NCBI GenBank assembly: GCA_025358025.1
Contig: JANYKW010000009.1
Location: forward strand, 1 to 64,000
DNA: 64,000 nt
DNA from: Bacteroidia bacterium
Lineage (GTDB): Bacteria; Bacteroidota; Bacteroidia; Bacteroidales; Prolixibacteraceae
Direction of reading: 5' to 3'
In this document: piece after piece, positions 1 through 10,793 of the stretch
Position numbering within the stretch: position 1 is the stretch's first letter
Layout of the letters: every line of letters begins with the position of its first letter
Position numbers and translations under genes: made by a program
The notes under the pieces: model-generated
Told to the model about the DNA's origin: nothing
The model's database searches: none
The model's input: only the letters and a program-made list of their open reading frames with translations

Positions 1-546
1 TACATTGCCGCTTAGCATCGACTTGGGATTGATCAGATCGGTGGCATTCAGTGAAGTGCCGCAGCTTTCGCACTGGTCACCATAGGCTTTTTCGAAAGCG
101 CATTTTGGGCAGGTACCGGAAATGTAACGGTCAGCAAGAAACTGATTGGCCTCTTCATCAAAAAACTGTTCCGAGGTTTGTTCAACAAATCCCCCCTTAT
201 CATATATCGTTTTAAAAATTTCTGAAGCAGCTTCGTGATGTACTTTGGCACTTGTACGCGAATATACATCAAATGAAATACCAAACTTTTCAAAAGAATC
301 CTTGATCATTCCGTGGAATTTGTCGACGATTGCCTGCGGTGTCGTCCCCTCCTTCTTGGCTTTAAGGGTAATGGGGACGCCATGTTCGTCAGACCCGCCA
401 ATGAACAGTACCTCCTCTCCTTTCAGCCTAAGATAACGGGCATAAATATCGGCAGGGACATAAACACCGGCAAGATGGCCGATATGTACCGGACCATTGG
501 CATAAGGCAAGGCGGAGGTAATCAGGGTTCTTTTAAAATTGCTCAT
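1..546 (-). CDS. metG: methionyl-tRNA synthetase, N-terminal part (3' end beyond window)
   Basis: Minus-strand translation from the CAT at 544-546: [60 protein letters not shown]... with the HIGH motif and the zinc region [21 protein letters not shown]. The supplied ORF track misses this frame. Confidence 0.93.
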   Translation of the reverse strand, partial: MSNFKRTLITSALPYANGPVHIGHLAGVYVPADIYARYLRLKGEEVLFIGGSDEHGVPITLKAKKEGTTPQAIVDKFHGMIKDSFEKFGISFDVYSRTSAKVHHEAASEIFKTIYDKGGFVEQTSEQFFDEEANQFLADRYISGTCPKCAFEKAYGDQCESCGTSLNATDLINPKSMLSGNV

Positions 547-637
547 TATTTGATTGGCTTTTGGCTTTTTTTCTAAAGAATTCGCAAAGATAGGAAATCG
601 GGTTCATTTAATGAAAAAGAAACAGATGGAGGAATCA

Positions 638-1282
638 TCATTTTGAATCGCAAGGAGTACAACTGCATTCTTTCCCTTTGGCCTTTTCGATAGCCTCTTT
701 CCCTTCGGAGATGGAAAAATAAATCAGCCCGGCAGCACCTATCACATCAGCGTAAGCGAATCCGGTAAGTTCATAAATGAGGCTGGAAGCAAGCAAAACC
801 ACTGACATATAAATACATACCCTGGTGCAATTGGCGTCGGCTATAATGGGTTCAGAATTAAGGAGTTTGCCAATTTTATTTTTGCGATACCACAGCCAAA
901 GCATTACAAAAATTGAGATTACTGCTATCACAGCACCCCATATCGTCGTTTCTGGTGCACGATGGTTAACCAGGCTGACTATTATGCCTGCCAAAAGACC
1001 CATCGCCAGTACATAGAATGCAGTGCCGGTAATTTTCAGCGCACTGATTTCAAAACTACTTTTTGAACTGGAAGGATTTTTACGGATGCGGATAATCATA
1101 TATGCAATTCCGAAGCCCGACATGACTTCAATAAAACTATCCACCCCAAATCCGAACAGAGCAAGGGTTTCGTCCCGGTAACCCAAAAGCACAGAGATAA
1201 TACCTTCCAAAAAATTGTAAAATATGGTGAAAAGAATCAGGAGATATGCCCTTTGATAGAATTTTTGTTCAATCTGTTCCAT
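638..1282 (-). CDS. cation diffusion facilitator-like multi-pass transporter with Cys-rich C-terminus
   Basis: Multi-TM translation; start placed at MEQIEQKFYQRAY within ORF 638..1393; tail KGKECSCTPCDSK. Confidence 0.6.
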   Translation of the reverse strand: MEQIEQKFYQRAYLLILFTIFYNFLEGIISVLLGYRDETLALFGFGVDSFIEVMSGFGIAYMIIRIRKNPSSSKSSFEISALKITGTAFYVLAMGLLAGIIVSLVNHRAPETTIWGAVIAVISIFVMLWLWYRKNKIGKLLNSEPIIADANCTRVCIYMSVVLLASSLIYELTGFAYADVIGAAGLIYFSISEGKEAIEKAKGKECSCTPCDSK

Positions 1283-1499
1283 GGCAGAAAATGTTTTCGA
1301 GACCCGTGCCCGAACCTCACAAAAGTACAAATTTGTTTGCTTGCAATTCATTGGATGATCAGGATTGGATTGCCCCCGAAATTGAACCCGCAAATATTAC
1401 CAGTTCTTTCGTAGAGGGGATTGTGGCCGGATCAGAAAGGAAAGCTATATTTGCTTTGGATATTTTTAATTACTTGCATTAGCCTTAAAATCCTATCGC

Positions 1500-2267
1500 A
1501 TGACAACTCTCGACAGCATCATTTTGGCCATCGTTGAAGGGTTAACGGAATTCCTTCCCATCTCTTCCACCGGGCATATGATCATGGCATCCAGCGTGAT
1601 GAAAATCTCCGGTGAATTTGTCAACACTTTTGAAATCGCCATCCAGCTGGGCGCAATCATGGCCATCGTAATGCTTTATGCCAAAAGATTTCTGCAGAGC
1701 TTTACCATCTATTTAAAACTGGGAGTCGCTTTCATCCCTACCGGGATTGTCGGGTTTTTGGCTTACAAGACCATTAAAATGTATCTTTTTAACCCTTATG
1801 TTGTTGGAGTTGCGCTGGTAATCGGGGGGATTATCCTGGTGTTTATCGACAAAAAAGTAGTTGCGCGGGAAAGCAAAACGCTGGATCTGGAATCCATCTC
1901 CTACCGGAGGTCCTTCCTCATCGGACTGATTCAATGCATCTCCATGATTCCGGGTGTTTCAAGGGCGGCAGCTACCATTATTGGTGGTGTTTTTAACGGA
2001 CTGGACAAGAAACAAGCCATGGAATTCTCCTTCCTGCTGGCTGTACCCACCATGTTTGCTGCTACCGGATATGAACTGATCAAGACCCCTATCACCTTTA
2101 CTTCGAACGAATTCACGCTGCTGGGTATTGGCCTGGTCGTGGCCTTCATTTCGGCCTGGGTCGCAGTGAAGGTATTTATCAAACTGGTTGAGGACTACGG
2201 ATTCAGGTATTTCGGATACTACCGGATTGCGATCGGCTTGCTTTTTTTGCTATTTATAAGGTTCTGA
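1500..2267 (+). CDS. uppP: undecaprenyl-diphosphatase
   Basis: MTTLDSIILAIVEGLTEFLPISSTGHMI and the second motif PGVSRAAATIIGG are characteristic of UppP/BacA. Confidence 0.95.
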   Translation: MTTLDSIILAIVEGLTEFLPISSTGHMIMASSVMKISGEFVNTFEIAIQLGAIMAIVMLYAKRFLQSFTIYLKLGVAFIPTGIVGFLAYKTIKMYLFNPYVVGVALVIGGIILVFIDKKVVARESKTLDLESISYRRSFLIGLIQCISMIPGVSRAAATIIGGVFNGLDKKQAMEFSFLLAVPTMFAATGYELIKTPITFTSNEFTLLGIGLVVAFISAWVAVKVFIKLVEDYGFRYFGYYRIAIGLLFLLFIRF

Positions 2268-2362
2268 ATCAACAGGGTGCTTCGCTGCTCCATGACGGCG
2301 CATTGTGCTTGAGGGATGGAATTCAGCAGATTGCTAGAATATTAATTGATTAACTATTTCTC

Positions 2363-2740
2363 ATGAAATCTCTGTTTACTGCATTTCTTCTCCTCCTGTT
2401 AATCTCATCCACCTTTCTGTTGCAGGCGCAGGAACTTCCTTTCCGAAGTGCAAAAATCTCAGTTGCTCCCGAACTGCAGGAATCCTTCACGAAGGGAGGA
2501 AGACTACTCCTTCACTTTTCAAAGCAAAATCTCAGGGAACCCCGCCAGAGTTCAGATATCACGGTTGGTTACACTCCAACCGACTGGGATGGCACGCAAC
2601 CGTTCATCCTGGATCATAATATCAAAGGTATTCTGAGTATAGGAGCCGAAAAATGGACTGCTCCAATTTCCGGTCATTGTCAGGAATGGAGTGATGAGGA
2701 TGTACTTAACATGATTGAAGCGAAAGCAGCAGACAAGTAA
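2363..2740 (+). pseudogene. short secreted protein resembling only the N-terminal domain of Bacteroidota putative esterases; probable truncated remnant
   Basis: Signal peptide, then APELQESFTKGGRLLLHFSKQNLREPR...DWDGTQPFILD. It stops after 125 aa with no catalytic domain and a non-coding stretch to 2951. Confidence 0.4.
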
Positions 2741-2951
2741 TTAACAAATGGAAGTTGACAATTGACAATGAAGAAATTTTATAATTTTGAAGAAACCGAT
2801 AAAGCCGGAGAGATCACATGTTAATAGAATAAATGTCATAATTACAAGGCAACCTTGGCGGGGTCGAATATTTCAGGATCTTATATATTCTTTTAAAATG
2901 AAATCATACCGAAATAAATAAATCATTAAACGTTCTCTAAACCAATATTTT

Positions 2952-5072
2952 ATGAAGATTATCTTTGCCCTCTTCTGCCTGCTGATCTTTATATCAGGCT
3001 TCGCACAAACAAGTCAGGATACCCACAAATTCCGCGCACCCTCAGTTCCATTGGTGACACATGATCCTTATTTCAGCATCTGGTCGCCCGGTAATAATCT
3101 GAACGATTGCGAAACCGTTCACTGGACAGGCAAAAGTCAGCCATTGCATTCGATCATAAGAATAGACGGAACTGCTTACCGGGTGATGGGAAGCCAGCCA
3201 TCCGAGCTTGAACCGATCAGACAAACCAGTGTGGTAATTTTCCCCACACGTACGATTTACAGATTTGAAAACAACAAGGTTGTGTTTGATATGACTTTTA
3301 TCACCCCGGCACTTGTTTCCAACCTGGATATTTTGTCAAGACCGGTCACTTATATCACATGGGATATCCATTCATTGGACGGGAAAGAGCATGCTGTCCA
3401 GCTCTATTTTGACTGTGGAGCCGAAATTGCAGTCAACACACCCGACCAGGCTGTACAATGGAGTGTCCCTGTTGTCAAAGGCTTGAATGTTCTTCAATTG
3501 GGCAGTTCAGAGCAACCTGTTTTAAAGAAAAAAGGGGATGATCTGAGGATTGACTGGGGATATGCCTACCTGGCAGTTCCAGAGTCCCAGAAGCCTCAAT
3601 TGCAGGTCGGGGAACGGAAAAAATTATTTGCGGGTTTCATTGCCAATGGCACCTTGCCGGATGCCGGTGAATTTTCACAACCTCGTAAAGTCAGCGAGGG
3701 AAAAGTAACCATGGCCTCAACCTGGAATTTCAAAACCGTAGGAAAAAACAGCGTTTCAACAGGGATACTTCTCGCCTACGACGACATTTACAGCGTCCGC
3801 TATTTTGATTCCACCCTTCAGGCTTACTGGAAAAGGAACGGAACTACCATGGAACAACTACTTGCCCAAGCGCTGGCCCAGTTTCCGGTTTTGTCGGCTC
3901 AATGCGTCGAATTCGATACCGAACTGATCAAAGATCTTGGAACTGCAGGAGGCAGTAAGTACACCGTGATCGCTTCCCTGGCTTACCGCCAGTGCCTTGC
4001 TGCCCACAAGCTCGTGGCCGATGCAAACGGACAGCCTCTCCTCTTCTCCAAAGAAAATTTCAGCAACGGATGCATGGCCACAGTGGATGTCATGTATCCC
4101 GCCTCACCGTTCTTCTTCCTTTTCAGTCCTGCCCTTACCAAAGCCATGTTGCAACCCATTTTTTCTTATTCAGGATCTACCCGCTGGAGATTCCCTTTCG
4201 CTCCCCACGATTTGGGCACCTATCCATTTGCAACCGGTCAGGCCTATGGCGGTGGGGAAAAAACAGAGGAGAACCAGATGCCTGTTGAAGAAACAGGAAA
4301 TATAGTGATAATGACTGCAGTCCTGGCAAAAATGGAGGGCAATGCAAATTTTGCACAAGAGAACTGGCCGGTGCTGGAAAAATGGTGCGAATATCTTCTC
4401 GCCAAGGGCTTTGATCCTGAAAATCAGCTGTGTACAGACGACTTCGCAGGCCATCTTGCCCACAACATCAACCTGTCGGCCAAGGCCATTGAAGCGCTGG
4501 GCTGTTACTCCATGCTTTGTGAGATGACAGGGAGAAAAGAGAAGGCAGTTGAAATCCGGAAAAAAGCAGAAGCAATGGCCGCCGAGTGGATGAAGCAATC
4601 TGCTGAGGGTGATCACACCCTTCTGGCATTCGACAGACCGGGTACGTGGAGCCAGAAGTACAACCTGGTTTGGGATAAAATACTTGGCTTAAACTTATTC
4701 CCAAATGATGTCCTGCAAAAGGAGATCAAATACTATCAAACAAAGCAGGCAGAATTCGGATTGCCCCTCGACAGCCGTCAGCGGTATACGAAGAACGACT
4801 GGATCACCTGGACTGCTACCATGGCTGATACCAAATCAGCGTTTCAAACAATTTTTGATCCCGTCTGGAAGTTTGCCGATAACACACCTCAAAGAGTACC
4901 TTTGTCCGACTGGTACATTGTAGACAATGCCTATATGGTTGGATTTCAGGCCAGATCGGTCGTAGGGGGATTTTTTATCAAGATGCTGTCTGACAAAGTA
5001 ATCTGGAACAAATGGATAAAAAGAGGTACCAACATTTCAGGTCCATGGGCTCCGCTGAAATTGGGTAATTAA
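2952..5072 (+). CDS. secreted DUF4965-type protein (glutaminase-A-like family; DUF4964/DUF5127/DUF4965/DUF1793 architecture)
   Basis: Signal peptide; RAPSVPLVTHDPYFSIWSPGNNLNDCETVHWTG; C-terminal DDFAGHLAHNINLSAKAIEALGCY and GPWAPLKLGN. Confidence 0.8.
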   Translation: MKIIFALFCLLIFISGFAQTSQDTHKFRAPSVPLVTHDPYFSIWSPGNNLNDCETVHWTGKSQPLHSIIRIDGTAYRVMGSQPSELEPIRQTSVVIFPTRTIYRFENNKVVFDMTFITPALVSNLDILSRPVTYITWDIHSLDGKEHAVQLYFDCGAEIAVNTPDQAVQWSVPVVKGLNVLQLGSSEQPVLKKKGDDLRIDWGYAYLAVPESQKPQLQVGERKKLFAGFIANGTLPDAGEFSQPRKVSEGKVTMASTWNFKTVGKNSVSTGILLAYDDIYSVRYFDSTLQAYWKRNGTTMEQLLAQALAQFPVLSAQCVEFDTELIKDLGTAGGSKYTVIASLAYRQCLAAHKLVADANGQPLLFSKENFSNGCMATVDVMYPASPFFFLFSPALTKAMLQPIFSYSGSTRWRFPFAPHDLGTYPFATGQAYGGGEKTEENQMPVEETGNIVIMTAVLAKMEGNANFAQENWPVLEKWCEYLLAKGFDPENQLCTDDFAGHLAHNINLSAKAIEALGCYSMLCEMTGRKEKAVEIRKKAEAMAAEWMKQSAEGDHTLLAFDRPGTWSQKYNLVWDKILGLNLFPNDVLQKEIKYYQTKQAEFGLPLDSRQRYTKNDWITWTATMADTKSAFQTIFDPVWKFADNTPQRVPLSDWYIVDNAYMVGFQARSVVGGFFIKMLSDKVIWNKWIKRGTNISGPWAPLKLGN

Positions 5073-5120
5073 GAAAGAGGTTGATTTGGATATTACATCC
5101 TCAAAAAACAATATTTACAC

Positions 5121-7310
5121 ATGAAAATAACCATCTTGATTTCGCTGTATGTCTTGCTTGCCATGCTCTCTGCAAATGGTCAGCCCCAAAGCCAAAATTT
5201 ACCCTTCCGCGATCCCGCTTTATCCACGGAAAAAAGGATCGATGATTTATTGGAAAGGCTCACGCTTGAAGAAAAGGTTATGCAGATGATGGACAAAACC
5301 CCAGCCATCGAACGGCTTGGCATTCCTGTTTACAACTGGTGGAATGAAGCCCTGCACGGGGTGGCGAGAACCGGACTGGCTACCGTATTTCCGCAGGCCA
5401 TCGCACTGGCAGCGACTTTTGACGAAAAAGCCATGTTCGAAACATTCACAGTAATCAGTGATGAGGCGCGTGCAAAATATCACAATTACCAGAAGGAGAA
5501 GAAATTCGACAGGTACAAGGGACTCACCTTCTGGACTCCCAATATCAATATCTTCCGTGATCCGCGCTGGGGAAGAGGAATGGAAACCTATGGCGAAGAT
5601 CCCTATCTGACAGCCAGGATGGGAGTTGCCGCCGTGAAAGGGTTGCAGGGTGATGATCCGAAATATTTCAAGAGTTTCGCCTGTGCCAAACATTTTGCCG
5701 TACACAGCGGTCCTGAATCCAATCGCCACAGTTTTAATGTGCGGGTAAGCGACCGGGATTTGTGGCAAACCTATCTTCCCGCTTTCGAGGCACTGGTGAA
5801 AGAAGGCAACGTGCAGCAGGTGATGTGTGCGTACAACCGTTTTGAGGACAAACCCTGCTGCGGAAGCGATAAACTGCTGGTTGATATCCTCAGGAATAAC
5901 TGGGGCTACAAGGGAATTGTGGTTTCAGACTGCGGGGCCATCGATGATTTTTACAAAATAGACACCAGAACTCCACGTCACGATACCCATCCGGATGCCC
6001 CGACAGCCTCCGCAGATGCGGTGCTTAACGGGACCGATGTGGAGTGCGGCAGCAGCTACAATAGCCTGATGGGTGCGGTAAAAAAAGGTCTGATCAAGGA
6101 GAGCGAATTGGATGTTTCGCTGCGCAGATTGTTTCAAGGCAGATTTGAGCTGGGAATGTTCGATCCGGATGAATTGGTGAAATGGTCCAAAATTCCGTAC
6201 AGTGTCGTCGATTGTCAGGAAAACAGGGACAAGGCCCTGAAAATGGCCAGAGAAAGCATGGTCCTGCTTAAAAACAAAAACAACACGTTGCCTTTGAGCA
6301 AAAAGATTAAAACAATCGCGGTGGTGGGTCCCAATGCCAACGACTCGATCATGTTGTGGGCCAATTACAATGGATTTCCTTCAAAAACCGTTACGATCCT
6401 TCAGGGGATTAAAAACAAATTGCCCAATTCAACCATCATCTACGACAAGGGATGCAGGCATACGGGTGAAGTCAATGCTGACAGCATGAAACTGGCAGTT
6501 TCCAAAGTTAAAAACGCGGATGTCATCCTGTTTGTTGGTGGAATTTCTCCCCGGCTGGAAGGGGAGGAGATGAGAGTGACGGTCGAAGGATTCAAAGGCG
6601 GAGACCGGACGAATATCGAGATCCCAGCCGTCCAGAAAGAGATGGTAAAAGCCCTCAAAGCCACCGGCAAACCTGTTATTTATGTGCTTTGCACCGGAAG
6701 CGCACTGGCTTTAAACTGGGAGGAAGCCAATGTGGATGCGATCCTCAACGCCTGGTACGGAGGTGAAGCTGCCGGTACCGCCGTCGCGGATATTCTGTTT
6801 GGCGATTACAATCCGGCAGGAAGGCTGCCCGTTACGTTTTACAAAAGCATTGACCAGCTTCCCGGTTTCGAAGATTATTCCATGAAGGAACGCACCTACC
6901 GCTACATGACTGAATCACCCTTGTATCCTTTCGGTTATGGTCTCAGCTATACAAAATTTGCCTATAAATCAGCTAAATTGTCCAAATCAGTTATCTGTCA
7001 GACAGATAGCGTAATTTTTACCGTTGAGGTGCAAAACACCGGAAAGCGTGACGGCGATGAGGTGGTACAGATATATCTCCGGAACCCCAATGATCCGAAT
7101 GGTCCGCTCAAAGCCCTCAAGGGATTCAGAAGAGTATCAACAAATGCAGGCGAGTCGCAGAAAGTTAGTTTCGTTCTTGCTCCTGAAACATTCAATTCAT
7201 TCAACGACCAAACCCAAAAATTTGAAATCCTTCCGGGCAAATATGGACTGCTCTATGGCGGTAGCTCGGACGATAAATCACTCAAAAATGTTGGGCTCGA
7301 AATACAATAA
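5121..7310 (+). CDS. glycoside hydrolase family 3 (beta-glucosidase/beta-xylosidase type)
   Basis: GH3 signatures WWNEALHGVAR, FACAKHFAVHSGPESNRHSFN, GIVVSDCGAIDDF, and a C-terminal fibronectin-III-like domain. Confidence 0.92.
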   Translation: MKITILISLYVLLAMLSANGQPQSQNLPFRDPALSTEKRIDDLLERLTLEEKVMQMMDKTPAIERLGIPVYNWWNEALHGVARTGLATVFPQAIALAATFDEKAMFETFTVISDEARAKYHNYQKEKKFDRYKGLTFWTPNINIFRDPRWGRGMETYGEDPYLTARMGVAAVKGLQGDDPKYFKSFACAKHFAVHSGPESNRHSFNVRVSDRDLWQTYLPAFEALVKEGNVQQVMCAYNRFEDKPCCGSDKLLVDILRNNWGYKGIVVSDCGAIDDFYKIDTRTPRHDTHPDAPTASADAVLNGTDVECGSSYNSLMGAVKKGLIKESELDVSLRRLFQGRFELGMFDPDELVKWSKIPYSVVDCQENRDKALKMARESMVLLKNKNNTLPLSKKIKTIAVVGPNANDSIMLWANYNGFPSKTVTILQGIKNKLPNSTIIYDKGCRHTGEVNADSMKLAVSKVKNADVILFVGGISPRLEGEEMRVTVEGFKGGDRTNIEIPAVQKEMVKALKATGKPVIYVLCTGSALALNWEEANVDAILNAWYGGEAAGTAVADILFGDYNPAGRLPVTFYKSIDQLPGFEDYSMKERTYRYMTESPLYPFGYGLSYTKFAYKSAKLSKSVICQTDSVIFTVEVQNTGKRDGDEVVQIYLRNPNDPNGPLKALKGFRRVSTNAGESQKVSFVLAPETFNSFNDQTQKFEILPGKYGLLYGGSSDDKSLKNVGLEIQ

Positions 7311-7334
7311 TCATTCAATTAATTAAATATTACC

Positions 7335-8798
7335 ATGAAGTATCTTTTTGCAATTTTCGCCCTGCTCCTTCTCTCTTTTACGGGCACCGGTCAACCTGAC
7401 ATCAAATCAAACAGTGTGGTCCCATCTCCAAAACAGCTCAGTTACCAATCGATGGAAATGGTTGGATTTATTCATTTCAGCATGAATACCTTCACCAATA
7501 AGGAGTGGGGTTATGGCGATGAGTCTCCGGCTTTGTTTGATCCGAAAAAACTGGATTGTGAACAATGGGTAAAGGCGGCAAAAGATGCCGGGATCAAAGA
7601 GCTGATACTGACCGCCAAGCACCACGACGGATTTTGCCTGTGGCCAAGTATATATACCGAACATTCGGTCAAAAACAGTCCGTATAAAAACGGGAAAGGC
7701 GACATTGTGAAGGAATTTACCGATGCCTGTGCCAAGTTTGGATTAAAGGCAGGATTGTACCTCTCTCCCTGGGACAGGAATCATGCGGGATACGGGACTC
7801 CGGCCTACATTACCTATTACAAGAATCAACTGCATGAATTGCTGACTAATTATGGCAAGATAACCGAGGTTTGGTTCGATGGGGCCAACGGTGGCGATGG
7901 CTACTATGGTGGGGCCAAAGAGACAAGGAAAATTGACAAGAAATCTTACTATCCCTGGAAAGAGATTCAGGAGATCGTTTACAGGCTTCAGCCGGAGGCA
8001 TCGATTTTTTCTGACGCCGGTCCGGATATTCGCTGGATCGGAAACGAACGTGGCTTCGCCGGCGAAACTTGCTGGAGTATGCTGGACAGGACCAAAGTTG
8101 CTGTTGGCGACGCAGACTCAGACTACCTGAATACCGGAGATTATTTTGGAAGTTCATGGGTAATTGGCGAGTGTGATGTTTCAATCAGGCCGGGATGGTT
8201 CTATCATGCAACGGAAGATGAAAATGTCAAGACCCCATCACAATTGGTCGATCTGTACTACAAATCAGTGGGTCGGAATGCGGTATTCCTTCTAAATATC
8301 CCGCCAAACAGGGATGGACTTTTTGCCGATAAGGATGTGGCAAACATGAAAAAATACAGGGAAATCCTGGATAAATCGTTCAAAGAAAACCTGACATTAA
8401 ATGCAATGGTCACTGCTTCCTGTGTGCAGTCCGGTTCAGCAAAATTTAGTCCAGGAAACATCGCAGACAGCGACTTGAACAGCTATTGGGCAGCAGCCAC
8501 CGGAAAAAGGCAAGCTTCGCTGGAAATTGCCATAGACAGCACCAAAAAATTCGACCGGATCCTCCTGCAGGAACCGGTTCGGTTCGGACAAAGAATTGCC
8601 TCCTTTGACATCCAGCTCCTGCGACCGGGTGGTTGGCAGACGATAGCCAGCGGCACGAGTATCGGATTCAAAAGGCTTTTGCGGATTACGCCGATCGCGG
8701 GAAGTAAGGTTCGTATCAATATTTGGGATGCCAATAATACCCCTGCCCTTTCAAATTTTGGATTGTACAAAGCAGGTGGTGGTGATGCAAACAATTAG
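7335..8798 (+). CDS. alpha-L-fucosidase, GH29
   Basis: GFIHFSMNTFTNKEWGYGDE, LILTAKHHDGFCLWPS, EVWFDGANGGDG; C-terminal carbohydrate-binding-like region. Confidence 0.9.
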   Translation: MKYLFAIFALLLLSFTGTGQPDIKSNSVVPSPKQLSYQSMEMVGFIHFSMNTFTNKEWGYGDESPALFDPKKLDCEQWVKAAKDAGIKELILTAKHHDGFCLWPSIYTEHSVKNSPYKNGKGDIVKEFTDACAKFGLKAGLYLSPWDRNHAGYGTPAYITYYKNQLHELLTNYGKITEVWFDGANGGDGYYGGAKETRKIDKKSYYPWKEIQEIVYRLQPEASIFSDAGPDIRWIGNERGFAGETCWSMLDRTKVAVGDADSDYLNTGDYFGSSWVIGECDVSIRPGWFYHATEDENVKTPSQLVDLYYKSVGRNAVFLLNIPPNRDGLFADKDVANMKKYREILDKSFKENLTLNAMVTASCVQSGSAKFSPGNIADSDLNSYWAAATGKRQASLEIAIDSTKKFDRILLQEPVRFGQRIASFDIQLLRPGGWQTIASGTSIGFKRLLRITPIAGSKVRINIWDANNTPALSNFGLYKAGGGDANN

Positions 8799-8809
8799 TT
8801 AATACAAAC

Positions 8810-10768
8810 ATGAAAAAGAAAATTATCCTCAGCTTTCTGATGCTATTAACTGGCATCGTGGCTTTTTCCCAGGCTACCTTGCTTAAATTTGAGCCGGTGA
8901 GTTTTTCAAAAGTGAACATCACGGATAATTTTTGGAAGCCAAAAATGACGCTGGTGGCGACAAAAACGTTAAATGCCTGTATTTATCAGACAGAAACGGC
9001 CACTCCACGGATCAAAAATTTTATCAATGTGGCCAAAAACGACGGCCAAAAACATCAGGGAATATTTTTTGATGACAGTGATGTATACAAAGCGTTGGAG
9101 GCAATGGCTTATTCTTTGAAGAATAATCCCAGTCCGGAGCTTGAAAAAAAAGCCGATGAGTGGATTGATATCATTGCCTCAGCGCAGCAACCAGACGGAT
9201 ATCTGAATACCTATTTTACGCTCGAAAAAACTCAAAAAAGATGGTCTGACATGGATAAACATGAAGACTATTGCGCGGGACATATGATTGAAGCTGCCAT
9301 AGCTTATTACAATACTACGGGTAAGCGCAAGCTGCTTGATGTAGCCATTCGTTTTGCCAATCATATTGATTCGACTTTTCGGCTACAGAACCGTCACTGG
9401 ATATCGGGGCATGAGGAAATTGAGGTAGCCCTGGTAAAACTTTACAAAAACACAGGGAATAAAAAATACCTTGATCTTGCAGACTGGTACTTGCAGCAAA
9501 GGGGCCACGGTTACTATTCCAGGAACCCCGCGACGCAGGATTATTACCAGGATAGGCTCCCAGTGGTAGAACAAACCCGGATTACCGGTCATGCTGTGCG
9601 GGCCATGTATTTGTACACAGGCGCAGCCGATGTGGGAGCTACCAATAATGATACTGCTTACATGAATGCCATGAAACTTGTTTGGGAAGATGTAGTACAC
9701 CGCAACATGTATATTACCGGAGGTATCGGTTCATCCGGTAAAAACGAAGGTTTTACCATTGACTATGATTTGCCCAACGAACATGCCTACTGCGAGACCT
9801 GCGCTTCTGTGGGTATGATTTTTTGGAACCAAAGGATGAATACCCTTACCGGTGACGCAAAATATATCGATGTTCTTGAAAGAAGCCTGTACAATGGTGC
9901 TCTCAGCGGATTAAGCCTGTCGGGAGATCGGTTTTTTTATGGTAATCCTCTGGCATCCACAGGAAATCATGGCAGAAGTGAATGGTTTGGATGCGCTTGT
10001 TGCCCATCCAATATTTCCCGTTTAATATCCTCGTTGGGCGATTATATTTTTGCAAAAAACGAGTCAGGTATCTGGGTAAATCTTTTTGTGGGAAGCGACA
10101 CCAAAATACTCCTTGGTAAAAATGAAGTTGCATTGAAAATGGAAACAAATTATCCCCTGGATGGAAATGTAAAGATTCAGGTTTCCCCTGCCAAAACCAT
10201 CTCTTTTAAATTACACATCCGCAAACCGGGTTGGAGTTCCGGGACAGCAGTGCCCGGCGGATTGTACCGTTTTGATACCGCAAATTCTTCTCCGTCTGAG
10301 ATAAAAATATCGTTGAATGGCAAGAATATTGCCGCAACCGAAGAAAATAATTATTATATCATCGATAGAGCTTGGAAAAAAGGGGATGTGATAGCGTATT
10401 CCATGACCATGGAAGCCAAAAGAGTGGTTTCCAGAGATGAAGTTTTGACCAACAAAGGAAGAATTGCCTTGCAACGTGGACCATTGGTTTATTGTATTGA
10501 AGGTGCCGACAATGAAGGAAAAGCATGGAATTTTATATTCCCGGGCAATGTTGCTGTCGCAGAAAAAGCCTATTCTGTTGTGGATGAAAAAGTAATTGCC
10601 TTATCGGCAAAAGTTCCCGTTTTCACCATTGGTACGGATGGCTTAAGTGCCGGGACAATAATTAAGGAGATAACTGCTATTCCCTATTATTCCTGGTGCA
10701 ACAGGGGAAATAACCAGATGCAGGTTTGGCTCCCGACGAAAATTATTGATATCAAAGCAAATTACTAA
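8810..10768 (+). CDS. GH127-like beta-L-arabinofuranosidase
   Basis: YITGGIGSSGKNEGFTIDYDLPNEHAYCETCASVGMIFWNQRM and the Cys-rich zinc motif WFGCACCPSNISR. Confidence 0.88.
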   Translation: MKKKIILSFLMLLTGIVAFSQATLLKFEPVSFSKVNITDNFWKPKMTLVATKTLNACIYQTETATPRIKNFINVAKNDGQKHQGIFFDDSDVYKALEAMAYSLKNNPSPELEKKADEWIDIIASAQQPDGYLNTYFTLEKTQKRWSDMDKHEDYCAGHMIEAAIAYYNTTGKRKLLDVAIRFANHIDSTFRLQNRHWISGHEEIEVALVKLYKNTGNKKYLDLADWYLQQRGHGYYSRNPATQDYYQDRLPVVEQTRITGHAVRAMYLYTGAADVGATNNDTAYMNAMKLVWEDVVHRNMYITGGIGSSGKNEGFTIDYDLPNEHAYCETCASVGMIFWNQRMNTLTGDAKYIDVLERSLYNGALSGLSLSGDRFFYGNPLASTGNHGRSEWFGCACCPSNISRLISSLGDYIFAKNESGIWVNLFVGSDTKILLGKNEVALKMETNYPLDGNVKIQVSPAKTISFKLHIRKPGWSSGTAVPGGLYRFDTANSSPSEIKISLNGKNIAATEENNYYIIDRAWKKGDVIAYSMTMEAKRVVSRDEVLTNKGRIALQRGPLVYCIEGADNEGKAWNFIFPGNVAVAEKAYSVVDEKVIALSAKVPVFTIGTDGLSAGTIIKEITAIPYYSWCNRGNNQMQVWLPTKIIDIKANY

Positions 10769-10793
10769 ATAGAAGGAACATAATTATAGCATC

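Noticed and set aside
638-1393. N-terminal extension of the CDF-like transporter
   Set aside because: The first 37 residues are not hydrophobic and look like intergenic sequence; start at MEQIEQ (1282) preferred.
4170-4616. Antisense ORFs inside large CDSs (for example 4170..4616, 5247..5768, 13058..13537, 13751..14371, 32184..32900)
   Set aside because: They lie opposite strongly supported genes, show low-complexity or compositionally odd translations, and match no family.
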